NCBI GenBank assembly: GCA_037447655.1
Contig: JBBHKE010001320.1
Span: forward strand, 48,239-112,238
Direction of reading: 5' to 3'
Origin: Zygnema cylindricum
Lineage: Eukaryota; Streptophyta; Zygnematophyceae; Zygnematales; Zygnemataceae
DNA length: 64,000 nucleotides
The notes under the pieces are model-generated. The model did not search any database and was not told the DNA's origin. It worked only from the letters and a program-made list of their open reading frames with translations. The first letter of the stretch is position 1, and the number at the start of each line of letters is the position of its first letter. Of the stretch, positions 1 through 9,069 are shown in pieces. The position numbers and the translations under genes were made by a program.

Positions 1-240
1 TCGATTCCCTCCTTCTGACTATAGCCTTTAGCATCAAGAAAAGCTTTATATCTTTCAATAGAGTTATTCGGATTCAACTTGACTTTAAAGACCCACTTAC
101 AAGCGATGGCCTTTCGATCTGGTGGAAGCTCCACAAGCTCCCAGGTTTTAGCCTCCATTATCGATCGCATTTCATCGTTGACTGCGGAGATCCATTGATC
201 CTTTTCCAGAGCTGAAAAAACATCCTGTATTGTGACTGGT
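1..240 (-). pseudogene. copia-1 reverse transcriptase, N-terminal fragment
   Basis: Reading leftward from about 240, the minus strand gives the start of the copia reverse transcriptase domain: WISAVNDEMRSIMEAKTWEL, then LPPDRKAIACKWVFKVKLN and ERYKAFLDAKGYSQKEGID. These match the same region of the plus-strand copia element (WITVINEKMASIMEANTWEL). The YVDD catalytic block would lie left of position 1. The usual KARLVAKG is altered to KAFLDAKG, which suggests decay. Confidence 0.85.
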
Positions 241-420
241 TCCATCGTGCAAGTAGACAATAGAGCAGCCTCGCAGCTTTGCAGCTTCGCAACGCCGCAG
301 CAGCTTCGCAACATCGTATCAGCATCGCAGTTTCGTAGTTTCGCAATTTACACTTGGTTCCAGCGTGCTGACAAAAAATAGAGCAGCTTCGCAGCCTGTT
401 GCTTTGCCTTCTTCCCTCGG
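241..420. repeat. Duplicated GCAGC-rich insert inside copia-1
   Basis: Between integrase and reverse transcriptase the coding sequence is interrupted by a degenerate run of GCAGCTTCGCA-like units. Two imperfect copies of a block that starts GGTTCCA and contains TAGAGCAGC lie about 115 bp apart. The host frame resumes on the left, so this is an insertion or local expansion. Confidence 0.6.
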
Positions 421-540
421 AAAATCTGATGCCGGAATTGTTGGATCCGTAGGTTGCCGCCAAGGAGGAGGAGGAGTATCCTCCACAAGTGGACCAGTAG
501 AGGAGCCCAAAGAGTGACCAGGGGAGGTGAGAGGAGTATT

Positions 541-843
541 TTAAAAAATAACATATTCTTTGATTTTGGAATCTTTTTCAAAATCCGTCATACCAAAAAC
601 ATCTACCGATCGACTTTCTTCCTTTACCTGAATATTTCTAGCAGTCAGAAGCTTATTCCTATCTGTATTTAATACCCTATAACCCACTGATTCATCATCA
701 TATCCCATAAAAATTCTGGGAATCGATTTCGGACTAAGTTTGGAAATAGGGAGATTATCCAAAATAAAACATTTACTCCCAAAAACCCGAAAGTGACTAA
801 CATTCGGTTTTCTTCCTGTCCACACTTCATATGGTGTTTTCCC
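541..843 (-). pseudogene. copia-1 integrase C-terminal tail after in-frame stop
   Basis: Directly after the TAA at 844-846, and in the same frame, the sequence reads GKTPYEVWTGRKPNVSHFRVFG, written here as the blocks TPYEVWTGRKP and FRVFGSKCF. This is the conserved copia block linking integrase to reverse transcriptase. It is followed by a region like that of other copia elements (MGYDDESVGYRVL). A second stop at 541-543 closes the frame. The conserved reading supports one point mutation rather than a separate gene. Confidence 0.85.
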
Positions 844-2625
844 TTATACTGCTCTAGTCTCTATTCTTTTCCTAATATACGACACACAAGAGAAAGCCTC
901 ACCCCAAAATTTGAAATGTATTCCCTTATCTAGCAACATAGATTTTGCACTTTCCGTTAGAGTTCGGTTAAGTCTTTCGGATACTCCATTCTGTTCCGGA
1001 GTATAAGGAACTGTAAATTGCCGAGAAATACCATTGTCTTTTAAATATTCAGAGAATGCATGAGAAACATATTCTCCTCCGTTGTCGGATCGAAGCGAAA
1101 GAATTAGTTTCCCATGAAGCTTTTCTGCCCATACCCAAAAATGTTTGAAGTGAGTGAGCACTTCACTCTTTTCTTTCATAAAGAAAACCCTGCTGTATCT
1201 TGAGAAATCGTCTGTAAAAGTGACAAAAAACCGGCTGCCACTGAGGGAAGGAACTTTTGACGGTCCCCATACATCCGAATGAATAATTTGCAGCAAGTCT
1301 GTGGCCCGGTTATCTGTTGTCTGAGGGAGGGGCAGCTTATGAAGCTTTCCCAATGCACATCCATCGCATACATGAGAATCTGTCTGTCCTAATTTAACAC
1401 CATCTATCATATTTTGTTTCACCATTTTATCAAGTCTTTCATGATGAACATGACCGAGCCTCTTATGCCACAAAACATTTTCCGGAAGGACACTAGAGTA
1501 TGCAAATTCAATTTCATTAGCCAAGTCCATCCGGTACAACAAGTTTGGGCCTCTAGTTCCTACCAAAGCTACCCTCCCATCTTTGCTTACTAACTTTTTT
1601 CCATTCTTTTGTAAAATTTCAAAACCTTTCATTTCCGCCACCGAAGTGGAAAACAAGTTCTTTGTAAACTTTGGGATATAGAGAACATCAGGCAAGGTTC
1701 TCTTTACAGTTTGACCATTGATGTCACATACTAACTCCACGCTTCCCTTTGCCGTAGCCTCCACACCGGTGTCATCTGCGTAGTAAATCCGACAAGTGGG
1801 AATTGGAGTAAGCGTCTTGAAGTAAGCTCGGTTACCGCACATGTGTGAGGAGCATCCGGAGTCCATAATCCATCCGTTCTCTCGAGGTCCCTCCATGAGA
1901 TGTTTTGCAAGAGCAAAGAACTCATCATCATCCGATTGCGGAAATTTGAACACATCTTCCTCTCTTTCCGGCCGTTCATATTGTGACGTCTCATCAAATG
2001 CAAGGAACGCCGCATTTTTAACCGGTAGTTTTAATGCCGCCACTCTTGATGGTGATTCCACTGACCGCACTCTCCATCCCGCACGATAAATTCCTATTTC
2101 ACACGCTTTTATAAATGCCGGACACAACCAGAAAACATGACCTTGACCAAAGCAATAGACACACCTATCATATTGCCTATAATTTGGATTGGGGGAAAAG
2201 TTACTATTTCCAAAAAAACCAGCCGGCTTATATGTCTGTGCATTGTAAGCTACCATTGATTGACCACCATTTAATGCTATTTGAGTTGCCTCTTTGTCTA
2301 AGATATAAGCCTGAGCTACAGCTATATTCCATTTACTCTTTTCTAACATTCTTAGCTGCTCCGCTGCTCCTCTATATTCAATAGGAATCCCTCTCATTAG
2401 AATCATGGCTTGATGATATGGAGGAAAACTCCCCCCGCAACATGCATTTTCCGACAATAGAAGCTTCAAGCCCTTACAATATGAGTTCATGTCACCCCCA
2501 GTATACTTATAGTCCCAAATTTTTCCAACAGTTACAACCTCATTCTGCTCACTAGCTAAGACATAAGATTCACTCAAAGCCTTCCATATTTTAAGATGCC
2601 ATAGAGATATTGATATATGTCATGT
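844..2625 (-). pseudogene. copia-1 gag C-terminus, protease and integrase
   Basis: A 577-residue open frame (2577 to 844) carries the body of a copia polyprotein. Visible in order: a CCHC zinc knuckle (CVYCFGQGHVFWLC, C-x2-C-x4-H-x4-C), the protease active-site block WIMDSGCSSHMC, the GAG-pre-integrase block LWHKRLGHVHHERL with CDGCALGK, and integrase blocks HSDVWGP, FTDDFSRYSRVFF, RSDNGGEY and PYTPEQNGVSERLNRTL. These supply the D, D and E catalytic positions. Protease and integrase look chemically complete. The frame ends at an in-frame TAA (844-846), after which integrase-like sequence continues in the same frame. The gene would encode capsid, polyprotein cleavage and DNA integration functions, but this copy cannot make the full polyprotein. 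Confidence 0.9.
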
Positions 2626-2892
2626 TAAGATCCTTGACAAAAGTAAACTCAGAACATGCAATGCATCTTCATTTTTCTTTCCGAAATCCGGATCCGTATC
2701 CGGAAGGATTCCAGAAATCACATCATATAATTTCACTTGTTTCAAGTAAGACTTAGTCAAATTCGCCCAATAAAGATACTTCTGCCCATTAAACACCGGG
2801 ATCCGTGAGGGAGGGCCCGTGACCTGTTGATTTGAGGCAGCTGGTGCCACAGAATTAGATGAAGAAGCACCAGCAGTTCCCATAACAATCAA
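2620..2892 (-). pseudogene. copia-1 gag, N-terminal part
   Basis: A 90-residue open frame begins with a Ser/Ala-rich stretch followed by GPPSRIPVFNGQKYLYW, the typical N-terminal copia gag segment. The same segment (GPPSRVPIFDGSDFLYW) opens the gag of the plus-strand element at 9964. The frame ends early; homologous gag sequence (WHLKIWKALSES) continues in another frame just downstream, so a frameshift lies near 2625. A start at 2892 or at the next ATG (2883) is equally possible. Confidence 0.8.
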
Positions 2893-3600
2893 TTATGCAG
2901 AGAGGACACTCTCACAAAATCCCACAAAAGACCAGCTTCACAATGAAGCCCCAAGCAAACCAGACACATACTAGGTCTGCAAATTTGCCAAAATGTATAA
3001 TACACACCAAAGAAAACACATCCAGAATTTCACAAGGTTCTGCCAACAGATCACAATGATCTTACAATTCAAAAACACCCAAAAAACTGATTCGCAGTTT
3101 TTTACGCAACAATCCTACTTCCTAAAATAATCTAAGTTTACATATACAAGTAAGCCTACAGTTAAACACGCCGTACCATAACTACCATGGTCAATCGGTA
3201 CACTAATCTTCATTAAACAAAACCTCACCGTCAACCGTACATAAAATATATACAACGATTTAGGATCGGACAGCCGCTAAAATAAAATAGTGCACGGTCA
3301 AAGTTCGTCTGCCGAAATGACGACGCAGTCAAGAGTTCTCTTCGAAACATGACGGCGGACTCCGTCCGCCGTCTGCGTATTCTTTCATCACTGAAGATGA
3401 ACCTCCACGTGTAACTTCGGTCCTCAGTTGAACTTGTACTTCTTCTTCTGGAACAACCAATTTTGACTTTCTCACAGACCGATATGTGTGCTTGAAGTGC
3501 ACCAAATTTGTGTACTCCCTTTGGAGTTACATACTCACTAAATCATGTCCCCGTCAATTCATATTACCACAAACTGACTAATATTCGGAACAGCTTTCTT
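2893..3600. other. Leader and probable LTR remnant of copia-1, no gene
   Basis: This lies upstream of the copia-1 gag on the minus strand, where a 5' LTR and leader are expected. I see no coding frame, no convincing TG...CA ends and no primer-binding site, so LTR borders are not called. Confidence 0.4.
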
Positions 3601-3785
3601 GCGTAGACTGCTATAGCTGCTATGACCTTGCTATGACTGCTATGATCGTCAGCGCAGCTGTGATATTAGAGCAGCGCAGCTGCGATGTCATATCAACGCA
3701 GCATAACAGTACAGCAACAAGTGTAGTGCTCAAGGTTTCCTGCTGCGATGTTTGAGTTAGCGCAGCATGGCAGTACAGCAACGAG
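3600..3785 (+). repeat. GCAGC/ACAGCAAC tandem repeat
   Basis: The block AGCAT(A/G)(A/G)CAGTACAGCAAC followed by CTCAAGGTTTCC occurs twice about 75 bp apart, preceded by several GCTATGACTGCTATG-like units. The same vocabulary occurs inside the gypsy LTR at 6009-6524 (opposite strand) and at 60931-61062, so this is probably a rearranged LTR remnant. Confidence 0.55.
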
Positions 3786-3829
3786 ATATAGAGAGGACTC
3801 AAGGTTTCCAAAACAACATTTTTAATATA

Positions 3830-4233
3830 AACAGCACAGTTAGGTTCTTCAGCTGAGAATTTCAAATCTAGCACTTTATCGGCAAGCATGGACGAAGTAC
3901 TCTATGTCACTTTCCTATTTAATAACTCAAAAACACCATTCTGTTGTGGTGTATATAGAACTGTAAGATTATGATTGATACCTTCCTGAAGGAGAAATTC
4001 TTAGGATTCCTTCGATGTGTATTCTCCCTTGTTGTTTGATCACATCGCCAATATTGGAACTCCATGAAGATTTTTCGACCACGCTTTGTAGTGTTTGAAG
4101 TGAGTAAACACTTCGCTTTTATGTTGCATGAAGTAAACTTTGGTGTACCTCTAGTAGTCATCTGTAAATATGACAATATAGTGGACCCCTCCAGCCGAAG
4201 CCACTTGTGAAAGACCGAGAGTATCAAAATGTA
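3830..4233 (-). pseudogene. copia integrase core, frameshifted
   Basis: Copia integrase blocks can be followed across frames: IFTDDYSRYTKVYFMQHKSE, then a decayed SDNGGE block, then TPQQNGVFELLNRK in place of PEQNGVAERLNR, and SMLADKVLDLKF. Homology stops after CAVYIKN near 3830. The catalytic E is replaced by Q in PQQNG, so the domain would be inactive even if the frame were intact. Confidence 0.65.
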
Positions 4234-4794
4234 TTAGCTACAGAACTTTTCCGATCTATGGTCTGTTTCATGTGGAAATGGCAATTTGTGGATCTTGCCA
4301 AGTGAACAACCATCACATGTTTTTATAGGATGAGATGTGAGAGAAACTCTATCAACTTTTCCGAAATTCACCATTTTCTTTAGACCATCATAATTTATGT
4401 GTCCTAATCTCTTATGCCACAACTCATTATCAAATTGGACACTGGAGTAGAATTCCAAGGCCTCTACGGAAGTCTTTCCAGTGTCGTCACCTTCTTTTGT
4501 GTTGAAATCGGGATCATTCTTCCTCCATTCCTTCGCAATCCCCGATTTCAGCTCCTCCATAGGTTGGACGACCGCCAAACCAATTGTCTCCTTTTTTTTG
4601 AGTGCCCTCTTTAGCTGTAAGGCCGAAAGTAGGCGTCCCTCTTCCGCTCTCTTACCAGCCGCACCCGCTTTTACCTCAAACTCTTCTTCACCTTTTTGCA
4701 CTCTCATGTTGTCGCTTCTCCAATCGATCGTCGGATTCCATTTCTGTAGCCACGGCTTCCCCAAAATGACCTCATGGTCTCCAAGAGGTAACAC
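4234..4794 (-). pseudogene. Fused gypsy retropepsin tail and copia pre-integrase domain
   Basis: One 186-residue open frame carries two unrelated modules. Residues 1 to about 25 (HEVILGKPWLQKWNPTIDW) are the C-terminal block of a gypsy retropepsin (I-L-G-x-P-W-L...N-P-x-I-D-W). The next part (SALQLKRALKKKETIGLAVV) resembles the gypsy protease-RT linker. From about residue 115 it becomes copia-like: FYSSVQFDNELWHKRLGH, then CDGCSLGKIHKLPFP, the GAG-pre-integrase zinc-binding block. The retropepsin active-site block lies upstream in another frame, and its expected DSG reads DYG. In-frame continuity across the join suggests that the fusion was once expressed, though chance cannot be ruled out. 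Confidence 0.7.
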
Positions 4795-5049
4795 ATGAAG
4801 GATGTCCTACCATAGGAACCTCCCAACTCCGACGCGTAATCTCGGAGTTCGATGAGTAATGGATAGGGAACTTCCGTCGGGCAATTACACCGACTGACGA
4901 TCCTTTAGCACCACGAGAGGGAGTTTCAACTTTTTTGCCATCACCTCGTTGATAAAGTTCCCCGATGAGCCGTAGTCCACAATGAAGCTAGCTGTGATCA
5001 CTCCGATTCGACCTTAAAACATTAGAGGGTCTCCCCCTTCAAAATCTAA

Positions 5050-5974
5050 CCTCATGACGTTAAGCTTGCTCCTCTTTTTTGGGCATTCTCGGGCTATATG
5101 ATCCGAGGAGCCGCACTGGAATCATAAACCATTTTGCCTTCTTCGTTGGAGCTCCTCGAGGGACAAGACGTTGGTCTGGGCCTTGGTAGTCTTCTTCTTT
5201 CTCCGCAACGCGTTAACCACCTCCTTATCCTCATCAATTGCTTCGAGCTCCATGGGGGTTGGACCGTCGTCTCGTCAACCTCCTCCGCAGCTGCTCGACC
5301 CATATTGGTAGGGTTTGCGAAAGGTGAAGTCTACCGAGTCGGTCAGTTCAGCAAACTGGATGATTGCCGAGAGAGCGGGAGTTGTACTTTCCTGAGCAAG
5401 CCATTGATCCATATCCCTAAGAATGGACGTCTTAATCCCGTTCATGTAGCGATCCACGACTTCATCCTCCGTCATGGTGGGGATTTAGACTTTGCACTCC
5501 AAGAACCACAGCCTAAATTCCAACACAGAGGTTTGTTGTTTCAAAATCGCGATTATAAAACTGTATTAACGGGTTGCCAAGAGTTGTAGAGGAGTTGAAT
5601 GAACAAAGCCCAAACAGTTAGTACCTCATCATTTTCCACCATTGTCTTCCACCATGCTCCCGCTGACCCTTTAAGAAGACCACCGGCGTAGTGAATCTCT
5701 CACGGTTTGATATGCTAGGAAAATTTTCAAGATAATTCGCGTTGGAGAACAACCAAGCGTCCAAGTTCTTATGCCTGGCCGGATCAAACTCATCGGTAAG
5801 TCTTAACTTCGGTCTCCTTAAGTCCATCTCCATGCCTCCATGAGGTCGTTCACCAAGACGAGATTCCAAAGTTGTGACAGTGTTACTCAATTGAGCATTC
5901 TGTAATCTGGCATTTTCCAACTCCCGAAGATTTTGCGCTAACATTTCTGTGGTAGATACGCCGTGTCCTCCCAT
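5050..5974 (-). pseudogene. gypsy-type gag with zinc knuckle, broken
   Basis: The start at 5974 gives a coiled-coil-like N-terminus (LRELENARLQNAQLSNTVTT), then a capsid-like segment with DAWLFSNANYLE and VFLKGQREHGGRQWW, matching the Ty3/gypsy Retrotrans_gag pattern that ends in A..WW. Further gag-like sequence follows in other frames (DQWLAQESTTPALSAIIQFA). A zinc knuckle remnant reads QCGSSDHIARECPKK; the first cysteine is preceded by a stop. At least two frameshifts break the gene. The product would be the capsid and nucleocapsid protein. Confidence 0.7.
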
Positions 5975-5995
5975 GTTGTCGAGTCACGAGGGAAA

Positions 5996-6008
5996 GCTCT
6001 GATACAAA
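5996..6008 (-). promoter_or_regulatory. Primer-binding site for initiator tRNA-Met 3' end
   Basis: On the minus strand the sequence next to the LTR reads TTTGTATCAGAGC. The complement of the plant initiator tRNA-Met 3' end is TGGTATCAGAGCC, so GTATCAGAGC is shared. It directly abuts the TG end of the LTR at 6009, as expected. Confidence 0.7.
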
Positions 6009-6524
6009 TGTAAAAGGACAAGGATAATAGCCCACAACACACTATAATGCACAGCGGAAATACTCCAAGGATCTCCCCGTAGCAACAGCAAGAGTACACA
6101 ACACTCACAAATGAATGTCAATCTTTATTAATCGGGAGGAAGATTACAAGTTGACATCTCACTGCAAAGGTCTACTCAAAGAGTCTATCTTTTTACTACG
6201 TCTGCTCCACTATTTAAACTAACTAGCTGCTAGTCAACCTAACACTGTACAAGTGTACACGTGGACCTTCACAGTTAACCGAGATCTATCCAAATATCTT
6301 TCTAGAACTATACAGTTGAATTTACATTCCGCGGCGTTGCTATACTGCCACGCTGCGTTGCTATACTGCCACGATGCGTTGCTATGCTGCGCTACGCTAT
6401 TCTACTAAGTTGCTATGCTGCTATATTGCGCTGATATGGAATCGTAGCTACGTTGCTCTGCAACCGCAACTATTGCAGCCTAGTTTTCTAGCCACTAAGT
6501 ACTCAACCTTGTAACCCTGTTACA
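6009..6524 (-). repeat. LTR of the chimeric gypsy-type element
   Basis: On the plus strand it begins TGTAAAAGG and ends CCCTGTTACA, giving the short inverted ends TGTAA/TTACA. It abuts the primer-binding site on the left. Its interior (6335-6475) holds repeated TTGCTATACTGCCACG-like units. A related fragment lies at 60931. Confidence 0.65.
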
Positions 6525-6559
6525 TGCGACAACCACATGTAAATAAAAGTGTTGCAGAC

Positions 6560-7119
6560 CATAGTTCAAAAGTAGGCGTTTTTATGGTAGGCCTTTGGTA
6601 GACGCACAAAACTTGGCACAAAACTCGCGCAGAGTAGGCATACTCTATGTGTGTGCGTTGTGCAAACTCTCGTACGAACGTACGAATCTGACGTATTATC
6701 ATAGTACAGCGCACGCCGCCGGACGAAATTTGTTAGCGAACTGATACGTAGGATGACATTTCGCAGGAAAGAAAACCCGGAAAAAAAAAAACGTGGACGT
6801 AAGTCTTATCGTAAGTTGTGTTATGGGCTTTTCATGTGATCTTCTTAGATCGCTACTTAGATCAGCGACCGCCCGATCGTCCAAATCTGACGGTTTAAAT
6901 AAAAAATGCCTCAAAACTCACATAAAAAAAAAATTGTCCGAATGTTTTTCAAAATTTAGACATGACGTTTAATTCTCTATTGATCGATGTGCAACTCAAC
7001 CCTGTTCCTATTTTATTTCATTTTGCGGCCAATACAATATGGGTCTTAAGGGCATATTGTATGTTTTGCGTACAATAAGCATATTGTATGGGCGTATGGT
7101 CACCTACTTTTGAACTATG
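6560..7119. mobile_element. hAT-like MITE, family H, copy 1
   Basis: Ends are CATAGTTCAAAAGTAGG and its complement CCTACTTTTGAACTATG. It is flanked by a perfect 8-bp duplication, TTGCAGAC. No transposase is encoded. Subterminal ATACAATATG-type inverted motifs near the right end are shared with copies at 30473, 31384 and 62840. The 8-bp duplication points to hAT mobilisation. Confidence 0.9.
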
Positions 7120-7167
7120 TTGCAGACAGTCACTTTTTGTCTTTACGTGAGCTCCACGGTGAGAGCA

Positions 7168-7877
7168 CTTAGCCGCAAAATTGAAATTTAATCGTCTAAG
7201 CGTTACATTGAACTTAGACGCAAATTGAAACGAAATTCTTTACACTAAAGTACTGTAAGTCTTGTACGGAAATATTTGAACGCACGAAACGAAATAAATT
7301 TTCTACACTGTAATAAAACGAACAGCGTAAAATATCAATTGAAATTAAATGAAAAAAATGTGCGTCGTCACGCGCGACGAAATCGAGCCACACTATCTAC
7401 GAATTAGCATACTTTGCCACAACATTTCCTCGAAATCGACCAACGTGCGATTCGTACAATTGAATACCGTGGTACAAATGAATACCGCTCGCACCAAACC
7501 GAACCTACACAAAAGTACAGTACCGAATGAAACAAAACATAACTGACGCGAACCGAACAAAACATTTGACGGCACGATTTCGGCCGACGCCGATTCGCCC
7601 AATACCTTAACATTTCGCTGTCAATGTCAGATTGTTGGTTCGTAGATAGTGTGGCTCAATTTCGTCGCGCGTGACGACGCGCATTTTTTTAATTTAATTT
7701 CAATTGATACTTTTACGCCGGTTCGTTTTATTACAGTGTACAAAGTGTATTTCGTTTCGTGCGTTTTAATAATTCCGTACAATACTTGTAGTACTTCAGT
7801 TTAAAGAGGTTTTGTTTCACTTTGCGTCTAAGTTCAATGTAACGCTTAGACGATTAAATTTCAATTTTGCGACTAAG
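7168..7877. repeat. Large foldback with arms of about 235 bp
   Basis: The left arm (7168-7403, from CTTAGCCGCAAAATTG) is the near-perfect reverse complement of the right arm (7639-7877, ending CAATTTTGCGACTAAG), with about 235 bp of unpaired centre. No protein and no clear target-site duplication were seen. Long arms are typical of foldback or MULE-related non-autonomous elements. Confidence 0.85.
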
Positions 7878-8057
7878 ATCGTTGTTCCATTAGCTGGTCT
7901 TTGTAAACATCAAAAATTCGTTTACTGAAGCGACCGTTCCATTGTGTCGGGTCAGTAACCGACATTTGTTTTGCGTGGCACACTTTGATTTGGCCACGTA
8001 ATTTAAGGATAGGATTCTAGTAATCTTCAGAGAATCTATGACAGCAAATTGTGACCA

Positions 8058-8570
8058 CATTTGTTGTCCATAACCTATTTCAGCCATGGATTACTCACGG
8101 AAGACACCCACAAACTACCCCAAAAACTGCTCTGTTTCAAACAGCACAGATTACTCCACAATAAATAGAATCTGTTCAGACTACACCAGTATGTATTATA
8201 AACTAGATAGCATAACCTCCCAAAATTACAGCCTCGTCCACAAAGGAATCCAAAAGATATGAGCTCCAGAGTTTCCCAAAAACTAGTGACAACTTATCAA
8301 ACTAACCAAGTAGACTTCTCACAGAATTCTACCGAATTGACAAAACAGAATGGAACTACGTAAACAAATAGTTTCTAGGTAATCAAACATAACCACAAAC
8401 TTTCATACAAAAACATCAATCAGGGTGATCACACCATCAGGTCAAAGTTGCAGAAAAAGCGTCTGCAATTACTTTGATAAACTCAACTGTGATAATAAAA
8501 ATAATCTAAGTCCTACAAGTTATACTAGCAGAGTAACTAACTAGGTCCTACACTAATCCTGGAGCTACAC
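8058..8570. repeat. Dispersed repeat of about 510 bp, copy 1
   Basis: The segment beginning TTTGTTGTCCATAACC and ending near CCTACACTAATCCTG recurs in the same orientation at 16048-16565 with scattered substitutions and small indels. No coding frame. It may be a leader or LTR piece of an undefined element. Confidence 0.75.
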
Positions 8571-8574
8571 GTGT

Positions 8575-8715
8575 CACTAAGTACCGTATGTTGAGATTTG
8601 TGTATTTTCTAGGTCTGTAGTAGGATAGGAAAAAAACAGAGGCTTTCACTAAGTACTGTATGTTGAAATTTGTGTATTTTCTAGGTCTGAATTAGGATAG
8701 GAAAAAGGCAGAGGC
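8575..8715. repeat. Two-copy tandem repeat, unit about 72 bp
   Basis: Two head-to-tail copies start CACTAAGTAC and contain TTTGTGTATTTTCTAGGTCTG. The second copy has a few substitutions. Confidence 0.8.
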
Positions 8716-9069
8716 CGTCTGCCCCTAACTCCCTTCTCCAAGCCCCCGCACTTGTTGTAGTCACTGTCCCTTTTCCAAGCGTCACTGAAGGCTGGATAGG
8801 GAGTTAGAGCCATGACTGCCTAGGCTTTCTATTGAGACAAGAGTAGAAATTGGTAAACTTACCAAAAAGGAGAAATTTGACGGATCCAAAAATAGATCCT
8901 GGTACCTACCATCCATCAGATTACCTGTAGACGTTAGCTTTGTCCGTTTAGTATAGACCAATGCTGAACTACATAGGGTTAGATAATTATTTAGCCATGT
9001 ACGCATAGACAAATTCATTTAACGACGTGAATAGATTCTTAGTACATAGATGCATTTTAGAATAGTACG
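8716..9069. other. No gene seen between repeat and copia-2 LTR
   Basis: No coding frame, RNA gene or repeat that I could support. It ends in the flank GTACG just before the copia-2 5' LTR. Confidence 0.4.

Larger units (their letters stand above)
1..2892 (-). mobile_element. Ty1/copia retrotransposon copia-1, internal part, cut by window edge
   Basis: Read on the minus strand, this stretch gives in order gag, zinc knuckle, aspartic protease, GAG-pre-integrase, integrase and the start of reverse transcriptase, which is the Ty1/copia order. The reverse transcriptase runs off the left edge, so RNase H and the 3' LTR lie outside. Coding is broken by a gag frameshift near 2625, an in-frame TAA at 844-846, a stop at 541-543 and a repeat-rich insert at about 241-420. 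It is therefore a dead copy. The 5' LTR should lie to the right of 2892, but I could not fix its ends or its primer-binding site. Confidence 0.9.
3786..6524 (-). mobile_element. Chimeric LTR element: gypsy gag-protease joined to copia integrase
   Basis: From right to left on the minus strand: an LTR (6009-6524), an initiator-Met type primer site (5996-6008), a Ty3/gypsy-like gag, a zinc knuckle and retropepsin, and then, with no gypsy reverse transcriptase, a Ty1/copia GAG-pre-integrase and integrase. The join lies inside one open frame at about 4430-4470. The copia part ends near 3830 in repeat-rich sequence, and no 3' LTR is seen. Many stops and frameshifts show that the element is dead. 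The hybrid may come from template switching or from a copia insertion followed by deletion. Confidence 0.7.

Noticed and set aside
2870-2960. Primer-binding site for copia-1 like that of copia-2
   Set aside because: The gag start region reads GTTATGGGAAC, sharing only GTTATGGG with the copia-2 site, and no LTR end adjoins it.
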